DNA from: JAATFS01 sp037145635
Lineage (GTDB): Bacteria; Pseudomonadota; Gammaproteobacteria; Xanthomonadales; Xanthomonadaceae
DNA length: 64,000 nt
Assembly (NCBI GenBank): GCA_037145635.1
Contig: JBBCXB010000003.1
Coordinates: 186,001 to 250,000, forward strand
Direction: 5' to 3'
A program made the translations under genes and the position numbers. This document shows, piece by piece, positions 52,064 through 61,671 of this stretch. Under the pieces are notes generated by a model, which was not told the DNA's origin, did not search any database, and was given only the letters and a program-made list of their open reading frames with translations. Every line of letters starts with the position of its first letter. Positions within the stretch are counted from its first letter, which is position 1.

Positions 52064-52702
52064 GTGAGAGCCATACAGGCATGGGCCGTCGGCCTGGCCA
52101 TGCTGGGAGGGGTGTGCCTGGGGGTGCAGGCGCAGGGCCTGCCCAAGCCCAAGGAGTTCTATTTCGACGAGGACCGCACCACCACGCGCCCGATCGTCGC
52201 CGTCGCGGGCCAGGGCGATGCCGTGGTCGACCGCCTGGCGGCGATCGTGCAGCGCGATCCGCGCGCGGTCGAGGCGCGTGCGCAGCTGGGGGCGCTGGCC
52301 TTCGCCGGCGGCCGCCGTGAGCTGGGGGAGCAGCTCTACCAGGCGGTGCTCGGCAGCCTGGCCAGCAGCGGCCAGCAGTACCGCACCGTGGTCTGGAACT
52401 ACGGCTGGGACCTGTACCGCGCCGGCGATGCCGCGCGCGCGCTGCAGCAGTGGAGCCTGCTGGCCGTCGGACGCCCGAGCGCGCCGGAGTGGCTGCCGCC
52501 GACGCTGGCGCTGGCGCTATGGCAGAGCGGGCGCCGGCAGGAAGCGGTGGCGTGGTACGCCGCGGCGGTGCGCACCTGGCCGGACCGCTGGAACAGCGCC
52601 GCCCAGCATGCCGCGCTGCTGCCGGACTGGCGCGAGCAGGACCGCGCCGTGCTGGCCGAGGTCCTGGCCGCCTGGCAGGCCGCGCCGCCGGCCTGGCCGT
52701 AG
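52064..52702 (+). CDS. Secreted TPR-like hypothetical protein
   Basis: 212 residues from GTG 52064, 6 nt after GGGGAAG; GTG 52058 is an alternative. Signal peptide MLGGVCLGVQAQG. Helical pairs such as AVEARAQLGALAFAGGRREL and ARALQQWSLLAVGRP resemble short TPR units. It diverges from the oxidoreductase. No enzyme motif; likely a periplasmic adaptor. Confidence 0.65.
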   Translation: MRAIQAWAVGLAMLGGVCLGVQAQGLPKPKEFYFDEDRTTTRPIVAVAGQGDAVVDRLAAIVQRDPRAVEARAQLGALAFAGGRRELGEQLYQAVLGSLASSGQQYRTVVWNYGWDLYRAGDAARALQQWSLLAVGRPSAPEWLPPTLALALWQSGRRQEAVAWYAAAVRTWPDRWNSAAQHAALLPDWREQDRAVLAEVLAAWQAAPPAWP

Positions 52703-52828
52703 CGCGCCGCTCCCGCATCGCGCGGTGCGCAGGTGCGGTGCGGCCGGGCGCCGGCCCGTGCAGGCGGCGCTGACGGCGGGTGTGCGATCCTGCCGGACCC
52801 GCCGATGCCCGGCGATTGCGGCGATTCC

Positions 52829-53746
52829 ATGGCGTTCGATGCGTTTGCGCTGATCCTGGCGATGCTGGCCCTGGGCCTGCTGTTCGCGCGGTTGCGCGCG
52901 CTGCCGGACAACACCGCCGAGGTGCTCAACCGCATCGTGCTGTACGTGTGCCTGCCGGCGTCGGTGCTGACCTACGTGCCGCGGCTGCGGCTGGACCTGT
53001 CGCTGGCGGGCCTGATCGTCACTCCGTGGCTGCTGGCGGTGGCGACGGTGCTGCTGGTCTGGGGCTGCACGCGGCTGTTCCGGTTCGGGCGCAAGGAACA
53101 CGCCGCGCTGCTGATGTGCGTGGTGTTCACCAATTCCAGCTTCATCGGCTTCCCGATGGTGCGCGCGCTGCTGGGCGAGCACGCGCTGCCGTATGCGGTG
53201 GTGTACGACCAGTTCGGCACCTTCGTGATGCTCTCGACCTTCGGCCTGTACGTGCTCGCCCGCTACAGCGGCGACACCCCGCCGACCACGCGCCAGGTGC
53301 TGGCGCGCGTGGCCCGGTTCCCGCCGCTGTGGGCGCTGTTGTTCGCGGCCACGCTGATGCCCGACCAGCCGCCGGCATGGATCGCCTCCGCGCTCAAGAG
53401 CCTGGCCGATGCGATGCTGCCGCTGGTGATGCTGGCGGTCGGCTTCTCGCTGCAGCTGCGGCTGTCGCCGGCCGAGTACCGGCCGCTCGGGGTCGGCCTG
53501 GCGCTGAAGCTGGTGGTGATCCCGCTGCTGTCCTGGCCGCTGTCGCTGGCGCTCGGGCTGCACGGCGAGCTGTTCAAGGTCAACGTGCTGGAGTCGGCGA
53601 TGCCGACCATGATCACCGCCGCGGCGATGGCGATCTCGCACCGGCTGGCGCCGCGCCTGGCCGCGGCGATGGTCGGCTACAGCATCCTGCTGTCGCTGCT
53701 GACCCTGCCGGCGTGGGCCTGGCTGCTGGATCGCGTCGCGGCCTGA
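52829..53746 (+). CDS. AEC family (auxin efflux carrier-like) transporter
   Basis: 305 residues, ~10 membrane helices in two inverted halves. N-terminal FALILAMLALGLLFARLRALPDNTAEVLNRIVLY and the FTNSSFIGFPMVRALLG motif with Asn are typical of AEC proteins such as malonate or malate permeases. Substrate unknown. ATG 52829; ATG 52805 would add eight residues. Confidence 0.88.
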   Translation: MAFDAFALILAMLALGLLFARLRALPDNTAEVLNRIVLYVCLPASVLTYVPRLRLDLSLAGLIVTPWLLAVATVLLVWGCTRLFRFGRKEHAALLMCVVFTNSSFIGFPMVRALLGEHALPYAVVYDQFGTFVMLSTFGLYVLARYSGDTPPTTRQVLARVARFPPLWALLFAATLMPDQPPAWIASALKSLADAMLPLVMLAVGFSLQLRLSPAEYRPLGVGLALKLVVIPLLSWPLSLALGLHGELFKVNVLESAMPTMITAAAMAISHRLAPRLAAAMVGYSILLSLLTLPAWAWLLDRVAA

Positions 53747-53821
53747 GCGCGGGGCCGCGCGCCGCACGGCAGGCGGGTGTCGACGGGAACGCCGGTCCGC
53801 GGCCTCCGGCCGCGTCGCGAA

Positions 53822-55317
53822 TCAGTCCGCCGGAACCGTGCTCCCGCGTGCCCAGGCCCGCAAGGCGTCCACCTGCTCGGCCATCAGCACCGAGAGCGGA
53901 CGGGTCTGGCGGATCTCGGCCATCAGCAGGTCGGTATCGAGCGCGCGGCTCTCCGCATGCGCCGCGTACAGCCCGGCGACGACCGCCTGCTCGATCTCGG
54001 CGCCGGAGAAGCCCTCGCTGGCCGCGGCCAGGGCCGGGAGCGCGAAGCCCTCGGGATCGAGCGTGCGCCGTGCCAGATGCAGGCGCAGCAGCTCCACGCG
54101 GGTGTCGGGCGTGGGCAGGTCCACGAAGAAGATCTCGTCGAAGCGGCCCTTGCGCAGCAGCTCGGCGGGCAGCTCGTGAACCTGGTTGGCGGTGGCGACG
54201 ATGAACACGCCCCCCGTGCCGGGCGGCGCGGTGCGTTCGGCCATCCAGGTCAGCAGATAGCCGAGCACGCGCCGCGACACCCCGCCGTCTTCCCCGCCGC
54301 TGGCCAGGCCCTTCTCGATCTCGTCGATCCACAGCACGCACGGGGCCAGCTGCTCGGCCGAGGCCAGGGCCGTGCGCAGGTTCTTTTCGGTCTCGCCGTG
54401 GTACTTGTCGTAGAGCGTGCCCATGTCCAGGCGCAGCAGCGGCACCCCGAAGCCGGCGGCGGTGGCCTTGGCCAGCATCGACTTGCCGCAGCCCTGCACG
54501 CCCAGCAGCAGCACGCCCTTGGGCGGGTCCAGCCCGGGCGGCGCAGTGCCCGCGACGAACACCGCGCGGCGCTGGTCGATCCAGCGCTTGAGCCGGCCGG
54601 CACCGGCGACCTCGCCGAAACGCGCGCTGTCGTATTCGTAGTGCAGGTGCCCGCTGCGGTTGAGCAACTCGAACTTCAGCCGTGCCAGGTGCGGCAGGTC
54701 GTCCCGGTCGAGCGCGCCATCGGCGAAGATCAGCTGGCGCGCGATGCGGCGTGCATCGGTCAGGCTCAGGCCCTGCAGGTTGCGCAGCACCTGCTGCGCG
54801 GCCTCGTGGTCGACCTCGACCCGGCGCCCGCCATGCTCGCGGGCGTAGTCGGCGGTCTCCTCGCGCAGCAGCCGGAGCAGCGCGCCGGCGTCGGGCAGGC
54901 GTGGATTGAAGCGGGTGGACAGGGCTTCCAGCTCGGGCGGCAGCTCGACGCGGGCGCCGATCATCACCAGCACGTGCGGTTGGCAGTGGCGGCGCTGCAC
55001 GATGTCGCGCAGCAGGCGCTGGTGGCTGGCGTAGCCGAGGTAGGGTGCACGTCCAGCAGCAGATAGATGCCGCGCTGATCGGCCTGGCGGATGGTGTTCA
55101 GTAGTGCGCTGGCATCCGGCGGGCCCACGGGCTCGTCCTCGCGGTCCATGTCGATCCGGCGCAGGCCCTCGGTGATGCTCCAGCGGTACAGCGCGCGCCA
55201 TACGTGCATCAGGGCCTGGCGGAACAGCTCCACGACCCGGCCCTCGTCCTGGGTCTCGATCACGATCAGCGCGGTGTTGGCCCGGATCAAAGCGGTCAGG
55301 TCCTGCAGTTCGCTCAT
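53822..55317 (-). pseudogene. AAA+ ATPase (Ycf46-like) with a single frameshift
   Basis: A 498-residue AAA+ ATPase in two frames. The first (MSELQDLTALIRANTALIVI... IYLLLDVHP) is read to about 55047, then the frame changes to YLGYASHQRLLRDIV and runs to 53822. One base is missing in the GGGTGC at 55042-55047. Beyond it the ATPase is intact: Walker A GVQGCGKSMLAKA, Walker B VLWIDEIEKGL, sensor IVATANQ and arginine finger region GRFDEIFFVDLP. Ycf46-like proteins combine an N-terminal helical part with AAA and are of unknown role. A real mutation and a sequence error cannot be told apart here. Confidence 0.75.
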
Positions 55318-55446
55318 GCGCGGTCCGTGGCGGGGAGGAGCGACACGATAGCAAGCGCTGGCACGGGCGGGCAGGCCCGGCTCTCGACTATCTCCTCACC
55401 GGGGCGCGGTGTACGCTGCCGGCTGATTCCCGGAAGCGAGGCGTGC

Positions 55447-56079
55447 ATGAAGACGTTCCTGGTGGCGGGCTCCAAGGGCGGCGTGGGCAAGACCACGATC
55501 GCCACCAACCTCGCGGCGCACGCCGCCCTGCAGGGCCGGCGCACCGTGCTGGCCGATGCCGACCCGCAGGGATCGGCCACCCGCTGGGCCGAGCGCCGCG
55601 CCAGCCTGGAAAGCGCGGTCCTGCCGATCGACGCCACGCGCCGCCGCCACTGGCAGGCCGCCGTACCCGACGGCACCGACCAGGTGATCATCGATGCCCC
55701 GGCCGGGGCGATGGCCGAGGACCTGGGCACGTTCCTGGACCAGGCCGATGCGGTGGTCGTGCCGGTGCTGGCCTCGGCGCTGGACATCGAGGCGGTGGTC
55801 GGGTTCCTGAACACCTTGGCCAAGGTGCCGCGCGTGCACCAGCGCGCGCTGCCGGTGGGGCTGGTGCTCAATCGCAGCAAGCCGTGGACCCAGACCTCGC
55901 AGCAGGCCCTGGAGATGTTCGCCGGCTGGCCCTACCCGCTGGTCGCGCAGCTGCGCGACACCCAGGCCTACGTGGTGCTGGCGGGACTGGGGCGCAGCCT
56001 GTTCGATTACCGCTCGGCGCAGGTACGCGAGCACCAACAGGACTGGGAGCCGCTGCTGAAGTGGCTCAAGAAGGTCTAG
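55447..56079 (+). CDS. Orphan ParA-family ATPase
   Basis: 210 residues. Deviant Walker A KGGVGKTT, LADADPQGSATRW, and IDAPAG (Walker A'/B). No parB, parS or replication gene is nearby, so it is not a plasmid partition system but probably a positioning ATPase (PpfA/McdA-like). It is divergent from the AAA+ gene and 23 bp before sixA. Confidence 0.88.
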   Translation: MKTFLVAGSKGGVGKTTIATNLAAHAALQGRRTVLADADPQGSATRWAERRASLESAVLPIDATRRRHWQAAVPDGTDQVIIDAPAGAMAEDLGTFLDQADAVVVPVLASALDIEAVVGFLNTLAKVPRVHQRALPVGLVLNRSKPWTQTSQQALEMFAGWPYPLVAQLRDTQAYVVLAGLGRSLFDYRSAQVREHQQDWEPLLKWLKKV

Positions 56080-56102
56080 CCCAGAAAGGACGGATAGCGA
56101 CC

Positions 56103-56579
56103 ATGCGTGAATTGATCCTGCTGCGCCACGCCCACGCCGAGCCCGCCGACACCGGCCAGGCCGACTTCGACCGCCCGCTGTCGCCGCACGGCCTGGCCGA
56201 GGCCGAGGCCGCGGGGCGCTGGCTGCGCGAGCAGCGGCTGGTGCCCGACCGGGTGCTGTGCTCGCCGGCGCGGCGCGCGCGCGAGACGCTGGAGGCGGTG
56301 CTGGCGCTGACCGGCTACGTCGAGCAGCGGCTTGAGGAGCGGATCTACGAGGCCACGCCGGGCACGCTGGCGGCGCTGGTGGACGAGCACCGCGAGGCCG
56401 AGCGCCTGCTGCTGGTGGGCCACAACCCGGGCCTGGAACGGCTGGCGGCGCTGATGCACAGCGGCCAGACCGGCGACTATCGCGGCATGCCCACGGCCTC
56501 GATCGCGCTGCTGGCGCTGCCGCTGGAGGCCACCATCGAGCCCGGCGTCGCCCGCCTCACCGCGTTCTGGTGGCCCTGA
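56103..56579 (+). CDS. sixA: Phosphohistidine phosphatase SixA
   Basis: 158 residues, histidine phosphatase fold: RHG-type LLRHAHAEP near the N-terminus, SPARRARETLEAV, and VGHNPGLERLA. SixA removes phosphate from histidine in phosphotransfer proteins. RBS AGAAAGGA. It overlaps or abuts the YceI gene. Confidence 0.92.
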   Translation: MRELILLRHAHAEPADTGQADFDRPLSPHGLAEAEAAGRWLREQRLVPDRVLCSPARRARETLEAVLALTGYVEQRLEERIYEATPGTLAALVDEHREAERLLLVGHNPGLERLAALMHSGQTGDYRGMPTASIALLALPLEATIEPGVARLTAFWWP

Positions 56580-56584
56580 CCCCG

Positions 56585-57163
56585 ATGCGGCTCGGGCGCG
56601 GCCTGGGGCTGCTGGTGCTGGTGCTGGGCCTGGCATGGGCGCTGCCGGCCTCCGCGCAGCGCGTGCTGACGATGGACCCGGTGCAGTCGCGCTTCGGTTT
56701 CGAGATCCGCACCCGGCTCGGGCAGCGGATCGAGGGGCTGTTCCCGCGGTTCGACGGCGAGATCGTCGTGCTGCCGTCCGGCCGCCACCAGGTGCGGCTG
56801 CGGATGTACGCCGCCCAGGTCGAGATTCCCGGCAAGCCGCGCTACACGGCGTGGATGCGCGGGGCCGACTTCTTCGACGTGGCGCGCTACCCGGTGGTGG
56901 AGTTCGACTCCATTCCGTACGACCCGCGGGTCACCCTGGACGGCGGCGACCTGGTCGGCAACCTGACCATCCGCGGCGTCACCCACCTCGAGACGCTGCG
57001 CGTGATGCCCGCCGAATGCGCCCGTCCAGGCTATGATTGCGATGTGATCAGCCGCGGTACGGTCCTGCGTGGACGCTATGGGATGGACAACTGGCAGGTC
57101 GCCCTGGGGGACAGGGTGACCTTCATGCTGCGTGGCCGTCTGCGGGAGGCGCCCACGCCGTGA
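56585..57163 (+). CDS. YceI family periplasmic protein
   Basis: 192 residues from ATG 56585; GTG 56570 within sixA is an alternative. Signal peptide LGLLVLVLGLAWALPASA. The YceI lipocalin-like barrel is seen in MDPVQSRFGFEIRTRLGQ, AWMRGADFFDVARYPVVEF and GNLTIRGVTHLE. Such proteins bind polyprenoid lipids in the periplasm. The PLD gene starts in a GTGA overlap. Confidence 0.88.
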   Translation: MRLGRGLGLLVLVLGLAWALPASAQRVLTMDPVQSRFGFEIRTRLGQRIEGLFPRFDGEIVVLPSGRHQVRLRMYAAQVEIPGKPRYTAWMRGADFFDVARYPVVEFDSIPYDPRVTLDGGDLVGNLTIRGVTHLETLRVMPAECARPGYDCDVISRGTVLRGRYGMDNWQVALGDRVTFMLRGRLREAPTP

Positions 57164-59127
57164 GGTTCCTGATGCGGTGCCTGGTGCTGGCAACGGTGTT
57201 GCTCGGCAGCGGATGTGCGGGCCTGTCCCATGCCCAGCGCGACCAGGCAGCGGCCATCGCCGCCGCCGCGCGCTCCACCGCGGTCGACTGCGACCGCGCC
57301 GACCGCTGTGCCCGGCCCTCGCCGCTGCGCGCGCTGGGCGGCCGCGCCGTCACCGAGTCCACCCCCGAGGTGCCGCGGCACTACGCCACCATCCTCGACC
57401 AGGGCGAACAGGCCCTGGTCGCGCGGCTGAACCTGATCCGCAGCGCCACCCGCAGCATCGACCTGCAGACCTACATCTTCGACAAGGACGACAGCGCCCG
57501 GCTGGTGATGGACGCGCTGCTGGACGCCGCCCGCCGCGGGGTCAAGGTGCGGCTGCTGATCGACCAGCTGTCGGCGATCTCGGACCTGCAGATCCTGGGC
57601 GCGCTGTCCGGCGCGCACGAGAACTTCGCCCTGCGCATCTACAACCCGGCGTTCGGCAAGGCCAAGCTCAACTATCTCGACTACGCCGGCAGCGTGCTGT
57701 GCTGCTTCCGCCGCTTCAACCAGCGCATGCACAACAAGCTGCTGGTGGTCGACGACGTGGTCGGCGTGGTCGGCGGGCGCAACTACCAGGACGACTACTA
57801 CGACTGGGACGGGGAGTACAACTTCCGCGATCGTGACGTCATCCTCGCCGGCCCGGAGGCGCGGGCGATGGCCGCCAACTTCGATGCGTTCTGGCGCGCG
57901 CAGCGCAGCGTGCCGGCCGAGCGCCTCAACGACGTCGGCCGCACCCTGTTGCGCGAGGGCGTGCCGGCGATGCCGCCGGCCGACTACCTGCGCCCGGACC
58001 GGGTGGAGCGGGTCAGCGAGGAGGCCGACGACCCCGACTTCGTGGCCCGCACCTTCGTCGACACCGCGCTGCCGGTGCACAACGTGCTCTACGTCGCCGA
58101 CCTGCCGCAGAAGCACCGCCGCGAGCACTCGGCCGCGGCGATCACCACCGCCCCGGAGCTCGACGGCCTGATCGCCGGGGCGCAGCAGGAGGTGCTGCTG
58201 CAGACCCCGTACCTGGTGCTGTCGGACCCGGCGCAGCAGATCTTCCGCGACCTGCGCCGGCGCGCGACGCCGCCGCGCGTGGTGGTGGCGACCAACAGCC
58301 TGGCGGCGACCGACAATCCGGTCGTCTATGCGCTGTCCTACAAGTACAAGCGCCGCAACCTGCGCGAGCTGGGCTTCAACATCTACGAGTTCAAGCCGTT
58401 CCCGCTGGACGCGCCGGTGGACTACGCCAACCTGCTGCCGAACCCGCTGGTGTCCGCCGAGCCCCGGGACGACAGCCGCCAGCACCGCCTGATCGGCGGC
58501 AGCGCGGCCGGCAACGCGATGCGCGGCAGTGCCGGGCCGGGCGGGCGCCGCCCGGGTGGCAGCGAGGTCGACCGCCGGGTGCTGCGGACCGAGACGCGGC
58601 CCTCGTTCCTGGGCACCCGCGCGGTCAACAAGCCGCTGCCGGTCACCCGCGAGGGCGCACGCATGGGCCTGCACGCCAAGTCGCTGGTGGTGGACCGCCG
58701 GGTCGGCGTGATCGGCACCCACAACTTCGACCCGCGCAGCGAGAACTACAACACCGAGGGCGCGGTGGTGATCGACGACCCGGTCTTCGCCCAGGCCCTG
58801 GCGGCCAGCATCGAGCGCGACATCGACCCGGACAACTCCTGGGTGGTGGCGCCGCGGCAGAAGCCGCCGGTGGTCGGCGGGCTGAGCTACAGCGTGGGCA
58901 AGGTGTCCGAGGCCTTGCCGATCCTGGACTTCTGGCCGTGGCGCTACGCCACCAACTACCAGTTCCAGCCCGGGCCCGGATGCCCGTTCCCGCTGCGGCG
59001 GCAGGATCCGCAGTTCCTCCGGTGCTATGTCGCGGTGGGCGACTTCCCCGAGGTCAACGTCGGCCCGAAGTGGCTGCTGGTGCGCATGCTAACCGCCTTC
59101 GGCGCCGGCCTGGTGCCGATCCTCTGA
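57160..59127 (+). CDS. Phospholipase D family lipoprotein
   Basis: 655 residues. Lipobox LLGSGC near residue 20. Two HKD motifs: HNKLLVVDDVVGVVGGRN and HAKSLVVDRRVGVIGTHNFD, as in cardiolipin synthases (ClsC-like), which transfer phosphatidyl groups. The size exceeds ClsA/B (~400-480) because of a long linker and C-terminal domain. Substrate is probably phosphatidylglycerol or ethanolamine, inferred from the family. Confidence 0.9.
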   Translation: MRFLMRCLVLATVLLGSGCAGLSHAQRDQAAAIAAAARSTAVDCDRADRCARPSPLRALGGRAVTESTPEVPRHYATILDQGEQALVARLNLIRSATRSIDLQTYIFDKDDSARLVMDALLDAARRGVKVRLLIDQLSAISDLQILGALSGAHENFALRIYNPAFGKAKLNYLDYAGSVLCCFRRFNQRMHNKLLVVDDVVGVVGGRNYQDDYYDWDGEYNFRDRDVILAGPEARAMAANFDAFWRAQRSVPAERLNDVGRTLLREGVPAMPPADYLRPDRVERVSEEADDPDFVARTFVDTALPVHNVLYVADLPQKHRREHSAAAITTAPELDGLIAGAQQEVLLQTPYLVLSDPAQQIFRDLRRRATPPRVVVATNSLAATDNPVVYALSYKYKRRNLRELGFNIYEFKPFPLDAPVDYANLLPNPLVSAEPRDDSRQHRLIGGSAAGNAMRGSAGPGGRRPGGSEVDRRVLRTETRPSFLGTRAVNKPLPVTREGARMGLHAKSLVVDRRVGVIGTHNFDPRSENYNTEGAVVIDDPVFAQALAASIERDIDPDNSWVVAPRQKPPVVGGLSYSVGKVSEALPILDFWPWRYATNYQFQPGPGCPFPLRRQDPQFLRCYVAVGDFPEVNVGPKWLLVRMLTAFGAGLVPIL

Positions 59128-59172
59128 GGGCGTCGCGGCGCGGGGCTGCCGCGGCGGCGCCAGAGGACTACC

Positions 59173-59628
59173 ATGCTCGCCTTCGTTCCCGCCGCAGTCG
59201 CCATGATCTTTCGTGAACCGGTATCGCTCGACTCGCTCAACGCCGCCAGCGCCGAGACGCTGATCGAACACCTGGGCATCGTCTTCACCGCCGTCGGCGA
59301 CGACTGGCTGCGCGCCACCATGCCGGTGGACGCACGCACCCGCCAGCCGTACGGCCTGCTGCACGGCGGCGCCTCGGTGGTGCTGGCCGAGACCCTGGGC
59401 AGCAGCGCCGGCAACCTCTGCGTGGACCTGGCCACCCACATGTGCGTGGGCCTGGAGATCAACGCCAACCACCTGCGCGCCGCCCACCAGGGCACGGTCA
59501 CCGGCACCGCGCGCGCGGTCCACGTCGGCCGCACCACCCAGGTCTGGGACATCGCCATCGACGACGAGGCCGGCAGGCGCGTGTGCGTCTCGCGGCTGAC
59601 CCTGGCGGTGGTGGCGCGCCGCGCATGA
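59173..59628 (+). CDS. Hotdog-fold thioesterase (PaaI-like)
   Basis: 151 residues. The active-site GLLHGGASVVLAETLGS and the later GLEINANHLRAA and TAVHVGRTT-like strand are hallmarks of the PaaI/YbgC hotdog group, which hydrolyse acyl-CoAs such as 1,4-dihydroxynaphthoyl-CoA. ATG 59173 has GAGGAC; ATG 59203 (MIFREP) is also possible. Confidence 0.85.
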   Translation: MLAFVPAAVAMIFREPVSLDSLNAASAETLIEHLGIVFTAVGDDWLRATMPVDARTRQPYGLLHGGASVVLAETLGSSAGNLCVDLATHMCVGLEINANHLRAAHQGTVTGTARAVHVGRTTQVWDIAIDDEAGRRVCVSRLTLAVVARRA

Positions 59629-59761
59629 GCCGTCCGTCCCCGGCGCGGCGTGAACGCGCGCATCCATGGAACACGCTCGCCCGCCGCCGGCACTGCGCGG
59701 GCGTGGCCGGTGCTGCCACAATAGACATGCTCTCCCCTCCGTTTTCCGGTACCTTCCCCGA

Positions 59762-60565
59762 ATGAGCGAGTCATCCCTGCCCGCCACGCGCGACGCCGGC
59801 GGCACGCTGCGTTGGTTCCGTTACCTGTATCGCGTGCCGCTGCTGCTGCTGCACGTGCTGGTCGGCCTGCCGCTGACCATGCTGTGCGTGGTGGTACCGG
59901 CGCTGGCGCGCGTGCGCCTCGGCGCCGACGACACCCTCGAGTACCGCATGATCCGCTGGTGGCAGGGCACGCTGATGCGCATCTTCGGCTTCCGCCTCAA
60001 GCGCTTCGGCGTGCCGCTGCTCGGGGCCACGCTGTTCGTCGCCAACCACGTCAGCTGGGTCGACATCTCGGTGCTGCACAGCCAGCGCGTGATGGGGTTC
60101 GTCGCCAAGCGCGAGATCGCCGGCTGGCCGCTGGTCGGCTGGCTGGCCGCGCGCGGGCAGACCATCTTCCACCAGCGCGGCAGCACCGAATCGCTGGGCG
60201 GCGTGCTGCAGGAGATGGTGGTGCGGCTGCACAGCGGCAAGGCGGTGGGCGTGTTCCCCGAGGGCCGCACCCGCGGCGGCCACGAGGTCGGCCCGTTCCA
60301 TGCACGCATCTTCCAGGCGGCGGTCGAGACCGGCGTGCCGATCCAGCCGGTGGCGCTGCGCTACGGCGAGCGCGGCAACGCGCAGACGGTGGTGGCGTTC
60401 GGCGAGCGCGAGAGCTTCTTCGCCAACTTCGTGCGCCTGCTCGGCGAGCCGGCGCGTACGGCCGAGGTGCATTTCCTGGCACCGATCCGGGTCCACGATG
60501 TCGAGGGCCGGCGCCGCATCGCCGAGACCTCGCGCGCGGGCATCGTCGGCGTCATGGAGTCCTGA
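59762..60565 (+). CDS. 1-acyl-sn-glycerol-3-phosphate acyltransferase (PlsC family)
   Basis: 267 residues with N-terminal hydrophobic helices. PlsC motifs: NHVSWVD (H-x4-D), GFVAKREIAGWP, FPEGRTRGG and VPIQPVALRY. The enzyme adds an acyl chain to lysophosphatidate. It is the third gene of a same-strand run with the hotdog protein and the hydrolase. Whether it is the main PlsC is unknown. Confidence 0.9.
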   Translation: MSESSLPATRDAGGTLRWFRYLYRVPLLLLHVLVGLPLTMLCVVVPALARVRLGADDTLEYRMIRWWQGTLMRIFGFRLKRFGVPLLGATLFVANHVSWVDISVLHSQRVMGFVAKREIAGWPLVGWLAARGQTIFHQRGSTESLGGVLQEMVVRLHSGKAVGVFPEGRTRGGHEVGPFHARIFQAAVETGVPIQPVALRYGERGNAQTVVAFGERESFFANFVRLLGEPARTAEVHFLAPIRVHDVEGRRRIAETSRAGIVGVMES

Positions 60566-60631
60566 GGCGGCGATGCCGGCCGACGTGCGCCAGATCGCGC
60601 TGACCGGCCGGCGCCGCGCGGGCACGACGGC

Positions 60632-61615
60632 ATGAACGCCGAGGACTACCAGCCGCCGCGCTGGCTGCGCAACCCGCACGTGCAGTCGGTGCTGGGCTCC
60701 AGCGCGCTGCGCCGCCGCCGCGGCGAGCAGTTGCTGGCCGCCACCGGCGCGGACACCCGCGAGCACATCCTCGACGGCGGCGACGGCGTGCGCCTGCAGG
60801 GCTGGCTCAGCGTGCCGCCGGGCGCCGCGCCGCGCGGCACCGTGCTGCTGCTGCATGGCTGGGAGGGCAGCGCCGACTCGAACTACATGCGGCTGACCGC
60901 GGCGCAGCTGCTGGGCCTGGGCTACCAGGTGTTCCGGCTGAACTTCCGCGACCATGGCGGCACCCACCACCTCAACGTCGACCTGTTCCACTCCGACCGC
61001 ATCGACGAGGTGGTCAACGCCGCCTGCGACCTGTGGCGCCGCTTCCCGGCCCCGGAGCTGCTGGCGGCCGGTTACTCGCTGGGCGGCAACTTCGCGCTGC
61101 GGCTGGCGCTGCGCGCGCCGGCCGCCGGCCTGCCGCTGGCGCGGGTCGCGGCGGTGTGCCCGCTGCTGGACCCGGCCACGACCATGGACCGGATCGAGCA
61201 CGGCCCGCAGTTCTACGACTGGTACTTCCGCCGCCGCTGGCGCGAGTCGCTGCTGCGCAAGCGCGCGCTGTTCCCCGACCAGCATGGCTACGACGACGCC
61301 ACCCTGGCGCTGGACATGCGCGGCATGATGGCCTGGCTGGCCGAACGCCATACCGGCCACGGCAGCCTCGCCGCCTACTTCGACAGCTATTCGATCGCCG
61401 GCGACCGGCTGGCGGCGCTGCAGGTGCCGGTGGACATCCTGATGGCCGAGGACGACCCGGTGATCCCGTTCGAGGACTTCCGCGGGTGGCAGCTGCCGCC
61501 CTCCGCGCACCTGGAGATCGCGCACTGGGGCGGCCATTGCGGCTTCCTGGAGAACGCCCGTGGCGACGGCTTCGCCGAGCGCTGGGTCGCCGAGCGGCTG
61601 GCCCTCCCGGGCTGA
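60632..61615 (+). CDS. YheT-type alpha/beta hydrolase
   Basis: 327 residues. Features of the YheT/AB-hydrolase group: PPRWLRNPHVQSVLGS at the N-terminus, HGWEGSADSNYMR oxyanion, nucleophile in GYSLGGNFALR, acid near AEDDPVIPFEDF and His in HWGGHCGF. The substrate is not known. It follows the acyltransferase by 66 bp, suggesting lipid metabolism. Confidence 0.88.
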   Translation: MNAEDYQPPRWLRNPHVQSVLGSSALRRRRGEQLLAATGADTREHILDGGDGVRLQGWLSVPPGAAPRGTVLLLHGWEGSADSNYMRLTAAQLLGLGYQVFRLNFRDHGGTHHLNVDLFHSDRIDEVVNAACDLWRRFPAPELLAAGYSLGGNFALRLALRAPAAGLPLARVAAVCPLLDPATTMDRIEHGPQFYDWYFRRRWRESLLRKRALFPDQHGYDDATLALDMRGMMAWLAERHTGHGSLAAYFDSYSIAGDRLAALQVPVDILMAEDDPVIPFEDFRGWQLPPSAHLEIAHWGGHCGFLENARGDGFAERWVAERLALPG

Positions 61616-61637
61616 CCGGGCCGCGCCATGCGGCCGC

Positions 61638-61648
61638 TACAATAGCGG
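61638..61648 (+). promoter_or_regulatory. Possible -10 element within a hairpin
   Basis: TACAAT (61638-61643) lies in the palindrome CCGCTA-CAA-TAGCGG (61634-61648), 29 bp before the TPR gene. No matching -35 is seen, so it is a weak promoter call. Confidence 0.3.
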
Positions 61649-61671
61649 TTTGCCTCCAGGCGCCGGATCCC

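Noticed and set aside
55447..56079. Plasmid partition or replication region
   Set aside because: ParA stands alone; no parB, parS-like repeats or replication gene in the surroundings.
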